Positions 18,706 to 30,118 of a stretch of DNA of 64,000 nucleotides are shown here, one piece after another. Source of the DNA: Phytoseiulus persimilis (lineage: Eukaryota > Arthropoda > Arachnida > Mesostigmata > Phytoseiidae); contig CM075101.1 in the NCBI GenBank assembly GCA_037576195.1, forward strand, positions 47,492,001 through 47,556,000. Reading direction: 5' to 3'. Made by a program: the position numbers and the translations under genes. The notes under the pieces were generated by a model. That model searched no databases, had not been told where the DNA came from, and worked only from the letters and a program-made list of their open reading frames with translations. The stretch's first letter is position 1. Every line of letters begins with the position of its first letter.

Positions 18706-18830
18706 ATCAGAGCCAGATTCGAGAAGCTGATCAGAGTCAGATTCGAGAAGCTGATCAGAGTCAGATTCGAGAAGCTGATCAGAGTCAGATTCGAGAAGCT
18801 GATCAGAGTCAGATTCGAGAAGCTGATACT
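18706..18830. repeat. Minisatellite, five copies of a 24-bp unit
   Basis: The unit AGATTCGAGAAGCTGATCAG plus AGTC is repeated five times almost without change. Because the unit is 24 nt, it keeps one frame open as an eight-residue repeat (RFEKLIRV) inside a 117-codon plus-strand frame at 18529-18882, and it also keeps the minus strand open. I do not treat it as a gene. Confidence 0.9.
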
Positions 18831-19214
18831 CGATACATCAAAAATGCTCCAGAAACATCCGAATGAAGGATTCAACGATTGAAAGTTGATTTCAAACCAC
18901 AATACGAGCTCCCTACAAGCACGATGAAGCGCTTCAATGTTATATCCATGAAGCTGGAGCAAAACCAAAGAGAGAAACTCCAGAGACGGCCGAAGACATC
19001 TTTCAATCAGCGACGATATTCCTTGATTTCAGTCGAAATTTTCTATCAGTATACAGAAAACTTCTTCACAGAAAATCGACAACATGTACCGATGAGCCAA
19101 AGATGGTCTTAGAAACGACGCTGGCCCAATGAAGGGGGAAAAGTACCTCTACGCCTGGAACCGCAGTCCTACCGCGGCCGGCCCCAGTCGGCTGGTATCA
19201 TTTTCGAGTAGGAA

Positions 19215-19386
19215 ATTCGAGTCTTCTGCGACTTCGGCGTCCAGTCAACGAGTGCCTTTGACCGATTTCTAACCGAAGGATAAGTTCTCGGATCGGAAAA
19301 TAATTTTTGGAGTCGGAAACTCGAATATTTCGAGTCTTCTGCGACGCGTCAGATGCTTCGGCGTCCAGTCAAAGAGTTTCCTTGAA
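19215..19386. repeat. Direct repeat of about 50 bp, spaced 113 bp
   Basis: The segment CGAGTCTTCTGCGAC...TTCGGCGTCCAGTCAA occurs at about 19218-19250 and again, with a small insertion, at about 19330-19371, followed in both by GAGT and CCTTGA-like sequence. It lies upstream of the Tc1 element and is probably a local duplication. Confidence 0.6.
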
Positions 19387-19773
19387 AATTGCTCAAGAAA
19401 AAGAATTCAGCCAAAACCGGAACTGTTGTTTCCCTATTTCATGTTTTCTCAGGAGGAGAAAAACTGATTCGAGCCGGCTTCCTGACTGACCAGAAGTGGA
19501 GGTTTACTTGTGAGACCAGTGTCTCCGGGACACTGTTAGCTCCTGAAGTGCGGAGGTTGTCCGCGAGGTTGCGGAGAGGGCCGTAGGATACCGATTCCTG
19601 CGGGAGAGATAAGTTTCCGACCCCACAGAGCCACAGTCACGCGGAGTCGAGCGCGAGAGAGATACACTGGCAATGGTCATCCTAAACTTGGGAATTCCAC
19701 TAGGTGCGACAGACTTTGAGATTGTATCAACCGACTGAGAAGAACGAAGTTTAGGCTCAGGATCGAACATTTT

Positions 19774-21202
19774 TGATATCCAGCTGTAACACGAAATTAT
19801 CGACAGCGTTGAAATCGCGCATTCGGTTGGAGTTTCAGCATTTTCTCGTGAGGCTGATACCGACGAACGTCAAGTTAGTGCTAACGAAGGACACACAAGT
19901 ACGATTTGTCGACTCAGAACTCCGGCTCGTCAAGATTTGTGAGAAAGAATTCATTCCCTCAATATGGGACGAAAACCGGCTCTGACTCCTCAAGAAAGGA
20001 TTCGCATCGATCAATTACACGGCTCTGGGCTCGCAGCAAGAGCTATCGGACGAGAGATCGGCAGAACAGCGGACGTAGTGCTGCGGTATTTGAGATTAGG
20101 GGCGGAGTATGGCATCAGATCGTACAAGAAACGAAGCACAAAGCTCTCAGATCGTCAGAAACGGACGATAATTCAGGATGCGAGCAACAAGAGTGTCTCT
20201 TGCGCTCAAATCAGAGACTCAAACAACCTCCCAGTGCATAAACAGACCGTCTGGCGCGTTTTGAGAAGTGCGTATCATCTGAAATTCAAGAAAATGTGCG
20301 GGAAGCCCCCGCTGACGAAAAAGCACCGAGACACTAGGCTCGATCGCGCCCAGGAATGGATGAGTTGGACTTCGGAATGGGATAAAGTTGTCTTCAGCGA
20401 TGAGAAAAAGTTCAATCTGGACGGCCCGGATGGATTCCATAACTACTATCACGATCTTCGGAAAGAGCCTCGATTCTATTCCAAAAGACAGTCCGGGGGC
20501 GGTTCAGTTATGATCTGGGGAGCGGTCAGTCGCCGCGGGACGTTCCAAATCATCTTCGTGGAGACAATAATGCGTTCCGTGGACTATAAGCTGCTACTCG
20601 AGAACCACCTGCGACCTCAAGCTTTGGAGAAAGTTGGAACGGATTTCATCTTCCAGCAAGATTGCGCCTCCGTGCACACGGTGGCCATAATCAAAGATTG
20701 GTTCCGAGAGAGCGGAATACGTTTTCTTGACTGGCCTCCGAAGAGCCCCGACCTGAACATCATTGAGAACCTCTAGGGAACGTTAGCTCGGCTCGTCGGT
20801 CCCAATGGGAAGCAGTACAACTCAAGAGAAGAACTGAAACATGCGATTCTTTCTTCTTGGGCCAGAATTGGGGAACGAGACATAAAACCACTCTATGATT
20901 CTCTCCCAAGGCGCATTTTTGAGGTCATCAAGGCGAAAGGGGGTTCGACGAAGTATTACCTTTCGAGAATTCCGAAATCGTGGAATAAATCAGCCTGTCG
21001 ATAATTTCATGTTACGGCTCGAAATCGATTTTCTGGAATCTTACGCGTCGTCTTCCTCGAATCGACGAAATATTCTATCGCCACAATCGTGGTGATGCTG
21101 GGAGTATTCCATGGCAGCATCAACATCATCTCTCTTTGTCATCAGGAATAGTCTAGAAAACTTGACTGTCGATAATTTCGTGTTGTGGGCTGTATATCAA
21201 AA
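19774..21202 (+). mobile_element. Tc1-type DNA transposon with terminal inverted repeats
   Basis: The left end reads GATATCCAGCTGTAACACG followed by AAATTATCGACAG (to 19808). The right end at about 21170-21200 is its inverted match, ending in CAGCCCACAACACGAAATTA as read inward on the minus strand. Both sides carry a TATC/TATA next to the terminus, as expected for TA insertion. A second, diverged copy of the right terminus lies inside the element at about 20994-21026, just after the transposase stop. The element sits between the two SLC22 copies and directly abuts the 21194-21346 repeat. Confidence 0.85.
19964..21004 (+). pseudogene. Tc1 transposase, intact except for one internal TAG
   Basis: The frame encodes a 346-residue Tc1 transposase, normal length for the family. 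It starts MGRKPALTPQERIRIDQLH, an N-terminal helix-turn-helix, followed by a second DNA-binding helix-turn-helix region near residues 70-110. The catalytic triad is complete: D in VFSDEKKF, D in FQQDCAS and E in DLNIIENL, with 34 residues between the second D and the E (DD34E). Immediately after that E-N-L the codon expected to be TGG (tryptophan) is TAG at 20774-20776. The remaining 75 codons are open to TAA at 21002-21004. The single nonsense change suggests recent inactivation. A cell lacking read-through would make a product missing the C-terminal fifth. Confidence 0.92.
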
Positions 21203-21346
21203 TTGAATCTGAGCTATCCTAAGACCCAAGCCCACCGCCCGCAATGGGATTTGCGAGGCGATAGGGAGTGTTACTGAAGCAATACCGAAAGGTGATCCCG
21301 GGACACTTCTTAGGGCTGGCTGAGAGGTTCAGCCGGAAAACAGAGT
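21194..21346. repeat. Dispersed repeat, inverted partner of 13072-13224
   Basis: On the minus strand this copies the repeat at 13072-13224. Its edge meets the right terminal repeat of the Tc1 element at the TATATC near 21193, so the transposon may have inserted at a TA within or beside the repeat. The left flank of the transposon does not continue the repeat in an obvious way. Confidence 0.8.
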
Positions 21347-21747
21347 CCTGCAGTACGTCAGTGTAGTCCACACCGTAGGGCCCTAATTTCAATACCCTAT
21401 GACTGTATTCCTTCGACAAGATGCTGCCTCACTGGCTTGTTCGGATTGTCGCATACCTGCATGCATATTTCATCTTCTATGCGCGTGATATTGGTGGTAC
21501 TTCTGTGTACAATAGTTGGGCGAGTGAGAGGGATCATCGGAAACAAGCAGCATGTGCTGCTTGGTCACCACCAATCCGAAGGGGCTTCGGAGGGTCAGAA
21601 CATTGTTTCGTGCGAGTATCTTGCTGATTCGAGCTATTCGATAGCATTTAACACGGTATCAAAGAGCAACGAGAGGATTACAAATGAACACGCTGAAACG
21701 TCTACATACTTTTACAGGTTTATCGAGGCACTTTAAAAAAGCGGATA

Positions 21748-24700
21748 TCATTCCATCTGTTTCGAAACCTGATTTGCATCTCGATTCTTAGGAACAACAT
21801 CGACCGGGGTGTAAACGTCCGGGTCCACATCGACCAGTGAGTCCGGGAGAGACTGGAAAATAGGGAAATCCTCCGGATCAGAAAATATTCTGAATGTTGC
21901 GCTCGTTTCTGAGCGAATCCATGGTGCTACCGAGATGGCTGCTGTACTCAATCGAGTGAATGATTAAGTACCTTATTCAACGTTTCGGGTAGATTCAGGG
22001 CGGAAATCGCACCGAGAATAGCGATAGTTGCTGACAATCCGGCAGACGCACCTTGCCCCGCGAAATCCGTCAATTCCTAGAAAGTTCAAACTGGAAAATA
22101 CTCCAGAGTTTGATGAAGAGGACCCTCTCATCTCTCAAGATTGCTTATGCAAAGCTCTTCCGCACATGAGATTGCTCCCGATCAGGCGAATTTATCGTGA
22201 AGCTCCTCAAATGACAAGTAGGAAGGGAAAAACGCATAGGAGCGTTCTTACGAGTTATCGATTTCGAAAATAAGGAGTGATGATGGGAAAAGCACCCTGC
22301 AGGCGGAGTTTTCAATGTACCCTCGGAGTACCCTTCGGGACATTCGCCGAGGAAGCAGATCGGGAACCCACAACACATGATGATGCTCAGCCTACGAGAA
22401 GTGGGAAAGTGCTGAACGAACCTTGAAAAACGGAGAGCACATTGCCCCCAACCGGGATGCTGTATACGCGCTCCCGATCCCTATTCGATCATAGAAAAGC
22501 GGTGAATTTACATTGTTGAATATTCATCATAATGTGGAATCAACGGTAAGAACTTACTACCATCAACTCACCCATGGCTCGAACCACCGTTGGGAAAGAC
22601 TCGCTGGCAAAAACTCCGAGAATAGACGCGCCCATCGTGTTTAGGATCTTAGCTAGAGTGCAGATAGCTACTCGGGCCATGAAACTCTCTGGAGAAAAGG
22701 AGAACGACGAGTTGGATGCGAACGTTGGATAGACTACCGAAGCATTCAGTCTCGGCACCCACCTTCTCCGAAAGGCAATAAGGCCACTATGAAGACCCCA
22801 GTGCCTAAGAAAGTGGTGAACATCGCGGGCCGCCGCTTCACGGAGCGAATGAAGAACACGGAGCAGATATCGGAAGGGAGGCCCAGTATCGTCACCAGCG
22901 TGAAGCCCCAAAAAGGGTTACCACCCATACGAGCGGAGAAAAATGTAAGATGGAACATCAGCAAGCGGTTCGCAAAACTGAAACCAACCCGCTCGAGGCT
23001 CAGACTCGATTTTGAATTGCTTGCACCAAAGTTTGCCAGGTCTTCTTGGAACGTTATCCTTAATTCAACAGCTTACTACATGAGGAGGATGGAAATTGTG
23101 CGAACTCTCATCTTGGGACCACGGAAGAGGCTCCCATACGTTGGATGGGAAACAGTGCTCCGATCGATTCCCGATCCTTTCTCGAGCCCATTCTGTTGTC
23201 GGTATTCGGAAAACATCGCCTTCAGGTCGACGTTGTCGACTTTGTTCTTCCTCACAACGCTGCTCAAGGCTTCCTCAGCTTTGTCCACGCGACCGCTCGC
23301 GAGCAACCATCGGGGAGACTCGGGCAGGAAGCTGCGGGGGAAGTTCCGAAACGTAGCGACGCGGCCATTCGACAGCTCTCATCGATTTGTTCGATCATTA
23401 TTCGTTGCCACTCGGTCATCAAAGCTCCCAGAAGGCTCACGTACAACCAGATGACGAGACAAGGTATCACAGATGCGCTGTAGAGTATTTGTTGATGTAC
23501 CCAGTTTGGTAGGAAGTAGGCTGCCCAAGGCAGAATGAGGCTTCCGGTAGTCCACCCGAACGATGACAGCATAGCCCACATTCTTTTCCTCGCCGAAAGG
23601 GATTCCATTACTGTGGGATTTTCGGTAGGTGAGAGTGTCACAACGACAAGGCGATTTCGGATCTCAGCGCCAGTGTTCGTGATCATTTCATCAGAAGCCT
23701 TCGAAAACATCGCTCACGGATAGATATGACTGTGCATTGGTAGGCCCCACAGGCGATAGAAGTGCCGAAACGGGCGATGTTGAACGTCCAGAAGTCTCGA
23801 CAGAAAGCTGTCAAGGATCCAGCCAAAAGCATCAGCAGGGTTGACCACAGCAGAGCTTGTCGGCGACCGTACCTGTTGACGAATTTCGATGGACTAACTT
23901 GGAGATCTCCAATTTGGTACCGAAGGTCCCAAGATCGGGATTCCGCATGTACACTCGAGCTATATCAAGTTCTCGCATGTTCCCACGAAACCCATCGGGT
24001 TAGAAGTCAGTTCACGAGTGCTCACCTGTCCGCGATTTTCGCGAAAATTACGTTGCCCACCATGATCCCTGCCATGAACGCTGATTGTGACGCCGACACG
24101 TACCAGCTTCTATCGCAAACCATCCCAAACTGAAAAAGGACCGTAAGTGAACCGGCGAGATGACCCGTGAGTTTGCACGATGTGCTTCACGCGGTGAACA
24201 CAGAAACTGGATTGACGAAAGTATCGCCGAGACGTGAGTTACCTCGCGGACTAGGGTCCAATCATAGTATGTGGTGTCAAACTCCCAACTCGAGCATTTC
24301 TGAGTTTCGTTGAGGAACTGGAGTTTTCCATTGCTTTCTTCGTACTTCCTGACCAAGCACCTGCAACGACATATCTTGGTTCTCGAGTGGAAGTTGAAAT
24401 ATTTTCCGGGGGAGAGAAACGGACCTTCCGTCTCTGACCTCGATATCAGGCATTTACTTGAGACTTCTAATCCCATCTCCTCCGAGCATTCGGTCGTGGA
24501 TCAATTCCACATACGGGCTCTCCCAGCGTGGTCACTCCCGCCTGAAGTGAGAGCGTTGGCTGGTACCCGGCCTGCCCCGAGGAATTCGCGGCTGCATGTA
24601 CGAGCGCCAGAACAGTAAGTTCACATTTCGCGCATGTCGGCGGCTCAGAACCCGTTTTTTTTCGTTTTGGGCAGCACGCCTACCGATGAATACCACCCAG

Positions 24701-25248
24701 GCTCACTATTGCCGTAATTTCAGATGTTTTCGCTGGAGGCCTGTCTGCAACCCCACCTCGAGGCTGTGATTCCACAAGTCGGAATAGTCGTGGCATACAA
24801 CGTCGATATGTGCGTGGCGTGCAAACCTCGTGAATCGCTCGACTACCTCGTTAATTTGCACGTGGACGTCAACAAAAACGGGAGAAAAGCTCTGCTTGAA
24901 TCCAAAAGCACTCGCGCAAAAACTGTCTTGGTCTCGTGAGCAACAGTCGCTCTATCAGAACCAGCGAAATGTTCGACGTTGTGCGCCCCTCGTTCGAGCT
25001 GTGTCGATTTTTACTTACTGGCTGAACTTGCCGTTGGAGCGTGGGATCGCGAGCTCCTTCCACTCGTCCACCGAGTAGACTTCGCTGAAGTTGTCCGGTC
25101 TGGCGCACCAATGATCTTGTTTCGAGGGAGCCGCGAAGGAAAGGAAGAGGATGTGGAAGCCCAACGGCCACGCACGCAGGATGATCAGAAGGAACACTGG
25201 AATATGCCAAACTCCAACTTTATCGACCACTTTATTCACGTCAACCAT
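21748..25248 (-). CDS. SLC22-type organic ion transporter, copy 2 (intact)
   Basis: Predicted 12-span MFS transporter of the SLC22 family at the plasma membrane; substrate not predictable. Exons on the minus strand: 25248-25019, 24360-24243, 24129-24026, 23872-23718, 23610-23448, 23331-23080, 22977-22763, 22688-22572, 22480-22422, 22076-21972, 21852-21748, giving 540 residues and a stop with consistent phases. Start at 25248 is chosen because MVDVNKVVDKVGVWH aligns with the start of copy 1 (MDEVFDKIGWWH). Landmarks: SSWEFDTTYYDWTLV loop, QSAFMAGIMVG, FAKIADRYGRR, LPESPRWLLASGR, SFPTVVRAMG and LPETLNK, then a short acidic tail. Several introns are longer than in copy 1. The GTTGTA donor of exon five is weak but is at the same site as the good GTGGGT donor in copy 1. 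Tandem duplication with copy 1 is clear. Confidence 0.93.
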
Positions 25249-28200
25249 CGTGCCTCCGCCGATTGGACATCTACTGTGCTTCTCGCGGAGGTATCTCGTT
25301 GTTGTAAAAGGTCTTGAGAGGCAATCATCCCGTCGCGTGACGCTTGACCTCGGCACAAAGAAAACGTTATGAGAGACAGAGATCGCTGCTCTCGCCGACG
25401 TTGCACACCGATCAGACTGATCTTCGCCTCGCTTCGTTGATCCGCCGTTTGAGCTCGAATGTCTTTGCTGTCTGGACAATCAGACCACATTGTAACCATC
25501 GTATCCATATTTTTCTTTTGAGTGATCCTGAGAGCTCCGGGAACATGCTAGAGCGACGATTCGGGAAATGCCGGAGCTGCTGGAAACTACCTGGTCCTCC
25601 TTTGCGTCCAGCGTCGTGGAATCCGTATTGTGAGTGATGCAGTGCGCACAGCGTTTTCCAATCACATCGCTTGAAATCACGCTTCTGAAATCGCTCGTCG
25701 TGGAAAACATCAGTCCGTTCCCAATGAATGAAAACTCCCCAATCGTTTCTGGCACCGAATCACATAGGTTATCTTAGACATTCGACTGCCAATTATAAGC
25801 AGGAATCGTCAACTCACCTGTGTTTACGACAACTCTAAAGATAGCGTTGGACGTCCAATTTTCGCCAGGGCGCCCTTGAACTGCTGGCCGCCGATCCTCC
25901 TGGATGCGCCAGGCGCGACTTTACGGAGTCCCACACCTGGGTTCATGGGAGCGAAGCATTGGTCTCGGTCTTGACCTGGGACACGTCTTTGCGCACATAT
26001 CTGACGGTGGATTGAGAGCCCGTTCACGACTTCAGGCCGCTCAAATTGCGCAACAAGGTCCGGAAAAAAACGGGGCGGAAACACGATAGTGAGCCCCGTC
26101 CGTGACGTCAAAGTGGAACGTGAATGAAATGCCCAAATGGAGAATTAATCAGCCATGGTTGAAGTTTGGAAAGCAAACTGACTTTGATGACGCGCTACCG
26201 TCGATAGTATCATTGGTGCAGGCCAGCAGGAACAGCAACGTGTTTGTTCCCCTGATAGCTGCAGTCATTGCCTTGCACTTGGTCCCCCTAAACGATCGGA
26301 GTTCTCGAACGCTGCCGTTCTTATGGCGGAGATCATTCCTATGATGTGAAGGCTCCGAGGAGTGAATTGGAGTATACTCATTGGTCAACATGAGTCGGGG
26401 ATTTCCTTACCCTTCCATCTTTTGCTCAGTACTCGGCGAAGAATGATTCTAGGTTTCTTTCCTGTGATCGATGACTGGGAGGATGACGCATCTTCTCCTC
26501 TTCCGTTCGCGTCGATCGGTTGAGAGTTGCATTCTGCGGAGCGGCTCGGGGAAGGTCATGAAGGCTTACGCTCGCGGAGTTTCGCATGTTGTCGTGTTTG
26601 CCATTCTCAATTTTTGACCGATAAATTGGTTCGGAGACGCTTGATGCGAGTCATCTGGAAATCGCAAGCAGTGGACGTCGACTCATCGAACCATTGCTCA
26701 ATTCGCGCCACGGAAGATCGGGATCATTTCCCATTCTAGAGTTCGGAACTGACTCACTCGGAGCCCTGGAGACGAGGTAGAGTTCACCTTGTGCACTCGA
26801 ACCATTACAATAGTAGTCCTGATACGACCATCGGGAGTTAGTTTCTGTCGAAACGACACCCGACGCCGACGGTTCTGAGTGCACTCCTTTGCGGGTTGCA
26901 TGTCATCAAGAGAAGCTCACTCTTCATGTGTCCTCATTGTACGCGCTGCTCCTCGAACCCATCAAGTGGGAGCAACTAGGAAATGTTTGGCCTCATATCC
27001 ATCTTGGATTGTCGCCTCCGTTCTCATTTGACTCGATAGGATTACCTTCCACGGATCCCTCCCACAGGATGCGCGATCGGAGATCACATCATTCACTAAT
27101 TCTATAATCTCACTTGACCGGCACAAGAGATGGGAGTGTTCGAGTGTAGTGTCTCCACCCTGGTGTGGAAGAATGTCTTCAAGAGTATCGAGAATCAGGA
27201 TTCGGTGCATGGATGATATTTATCCCAATGCAGAAAGATCTGAACGTCCAAACGGGATTCTGAATAAGCAGTCGTCCTCTGCGAGGAGAAATAAGATTGC
27301 CTCAAGCCAGCATCTCGAATGCAGACGGATCAGTAAAGAATCGACCACGTTCGATTCGCACTGTCGCGGGATCCTCACAGTCCCGAAACGAACTCCGTTG
27401 CCGCGCTGCGTAACGCGCGAGTCGCGATCATCTCACTGTCTTCATTCTCGCCTTCGCCCGTGCGCGACGCCAGAGAGAAGCCAAACGGAACTCGGCATTT
27501 GAGAACGTCGCTGGAATTGATGCTGGCACGGCTTTTTTGCGATTTCCCATAACTGAAGTGTGTGCTTTGGCATGCTTCGGAAGGAATCGTGAGACGAGAG
27601 AGCTCGTTCCTAACTTTATCAACATGCAGAGGCCATGGAGAAGAGCAGCACCAGCGCTGCACCTAGGGATTATGTACCGCTTAGAATTGCTGTTTTGGGA
27701 GAATCGTGGAACGAAGGAGCTCTGTTCCTGTCATACACACAAATGACGCAGTTTTCTTGTCTAGCTGCTAGATCTGTAGCTCGATAGTTTTTCAGCCAGA
27801 TCATAACTCTATCATGCGGACGCACTCCGCCGAATAACCTCAACAGGTCTGCTTCTCAGAGAACACCAGTTTTGCTTGGCGATGGCCGACAAGTGGAAAC
27901 ATCTTGCGATCGCCCCGTCTACTCCCAGGGAAGTCGAATTCGAATCTTTTTCCCATGGCAGAAGGTTCTTGGATTGGTCAAGACTACCCGAATCCGACCG
28001 GGCAGGAGAAAATGTGACATCCTCGCGGTTATCGGTGGCAAAAAAAACAGATTCGGATGATTTTTCAGGGAGCAATGAGCGAAAGAAGGAAGGGTAAGAA
28101 AATCCCAGTTCGACGATGGAATCTCTCCTGGTTTCCGAATCCTCACCATAGCCCTCCGGAACCTCCACTTACGGGAGTTATCTTCGTTACGAAGCGGGCG

Positions 28201-28407
28201 TTGAGGAAATTTTTCGACGAAATTGTGTTTTCGGACAAATAAGGTACGGAAAATACGCCGAATACCGGACTCGACAAACAGATGTCCTGTTGTCGCCGGT
28301 GAACCCCCAAGGTTCCGAGTTGTTGTTTGTGTGGGATGAAATAATTCGCACCAGTTTGAAACAGATATTTTCCGCCAGCCCGAATGAGACATGCTGCCAC
28401 GGCGTAG
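25249..28407. other. Intergenic, no recognisable gene
   Basis: About 3.2 kb 5' of SLC22 copy 2. Open frames reach about 157 codons (27919-28392, minus) but carry no family motif and several overlap on both strands, as chance frames do. Promoter elements of copy 2 should lie in the first few hundred bases but were not identified with confidence. Confidence 0.4.
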
Positions 28408-29151
28408 CCTCAGATGTCAGAAACTCAGATGCCAGGATAAAACACTCTCCCGACTCCGGAAGGGTCCCCGCTGACTTAGCGGGTTATTCGAGGCCGCGAA
28501 CAAAGTTAGGCAGAACCGGGGAACTCAATGGGGAGAGCTCCAGCTCCAATGACTCTAGCACAGGCAACCTCTGTTACTCTCCTCGGGCCAACAGGATCAG
28601 CTTAAGAACCACCCCGGACATGTGCTTATTGTCCATAGACGTCGAAAGCTCCACGACGTCCCCATTGCAGGTGTCCGGATCCGCCTCAATCCTTCACTGG
28701 CAGTGATGATTCGCTAGCGACGAGAAGAAAAGAAGGTGGTTCCTTCCCTAACCCCTGAGCTAGCGGCTCAGAAGCCAAGTTGAGGCTGAGCGAGCTTTCG
28801 GCGAAGGCGGCTGCGAGCGCTCGGAATGAGTGTGGAATATTCTATTCCCCCGCGGCTCGAGTCCCCGAACGTCCACGCTGATCGAGATTGGAGACATGCA
28901 TCAAATGTCCTATCCATTAATCATCATCCATTCATTCCCATCATCCGCAAACCCTCAATAAATCGCAGGGGGTGCGGTGCAGTGTGTATGTACGGTGTGG
29001 AGGAGCGTCTGCCGCCTGACTGGCGCCTGTTGCAGACGTCGGAGACGCTTTTCTCCCGAATCCGCTTAGCTAGCGGGGATCTATCCGGAATCGGGAGAGT
29101 GTTTCATTCTGGCATCTGAGTTTCTGGCATCTGAGATATTGGCATCTGAGG
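28408..29151. mobile_element. 744-bp non-autonomous element with inverted termini
   Basis: The left terminus (28408-28490) begins CCTCAGATGTCAGAAACTCA and continues through AACACTCTCCCGACTCCGGA and CCCCGCTGACTTAGCGGGTT. The right terminus (29057-29151) is the inverted counterpart at about 85% identity and carries three copies of the TGGCATCTGAG unit against two on the left. The interior has no transposase-like frame. No target-site duplication was seen, so the superfamily is unassigned. Confidence 0.75.
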
Positions 29152-29360
29152 CATAACCGCCGCAACAGTCAAACAATTGTGCGGCTCAAGTCTATTCGTA
29201 CCAATTTTGCGAATACCCTCTGCCAGCTTTGTTCTGAGCTCATGTAGATTTTGTCGCAAACAAGGACGGAGACGAAAGACCAATTCAAATTGACGGTACA
29301 TACCCCAAGTCCCGAATACCCGCAATCCCAAATATCCAGAGTCCCGACAGAAATGCAGTA

Positions 29361-29644
29361 CAACCTCGATAATTTCAACTAATTGATGCAAAAAAAAGTT
29401 GAAAAAATCGAAAGTTGAAATAATCGAGAGATGACAGAATCACCCACATTCTTGGACTCCGCAACTGATTCGGGGATGAGAGTCCTAGTTCGAACGCTAA
29501 CCGATCCAGAATGATACGAGATATATTGACGATGGAAGATTCTGAACGATGGATTCATCTTCCACATGAAAATACGCTTCCGGTCGACATCCTTCGGCCT
29601 GTTCCGCAGAGTTGAAATAATCGAAGCTGAAATAATCGAGGTTG
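29361..29644. mobile_element. 284-bp TA-flanked MITE (mariner/pogo-like ends)
   Basis: The left end reads TA then CAACCTCGATAATTTCAACT. The right end is the inverted form, GCTGAAATAATCGAGGTTG then TA at 29645-29646. Internal sub-terminal copies of the GTTGAAATAATCGA unit occur at about 29411-29427 and 29611-29622. The TA on both sides matches the target preference of Tc1/mariner/pogo elements. There is no coding capacity. Confidence 0.8.
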
Positions 29645-30118
29645 TACTGTACCCAGAATCTCGAATACTCGGAATCCCGACAACTTCTCTCCCCTCAAAT
29701 AGAGCCTTGATGGAATTCAACGAGACTTCTATGCTCGGCGACGAGTCCGGAGGAGGACGTCGGAAGTATGAGAGGCAGCTGAGGTTTCAAAGGGAACTTC
29801 AAAAGCCGAGGATGCGATCAGCGGAGGCGCGACGCGGAGCCCATTCTCCAGCGATCCGAAATATCTCGCAGTCTTTCAGATGCATCCATCCAAAGAGCTG
29901 GTGCGATAATTTTTTAGCACCATTTTCCGTAATCAGAGTACCTGGAGTGAGTCTCATATCAGGTCTCTTAGAGATGAACGATGGGACAGGGCTCTTTTCT
30001 CATGTCTTGTTGAGGCCACACACTACAAAGCCGAGCAGTGGGTGGAACCTATGAAACCAAAGACGAGGATGTCGTTCGTTCTGCACCAATCGCATTCCGA
30101 TTTTAACGCGGACCGCTG

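Noticed and set aside
18706..18830. CRISPR-like array
   Set aside because: The 24-bp units are contiguous with no spacers; this is a minisatellite in a eukaryotic genome.
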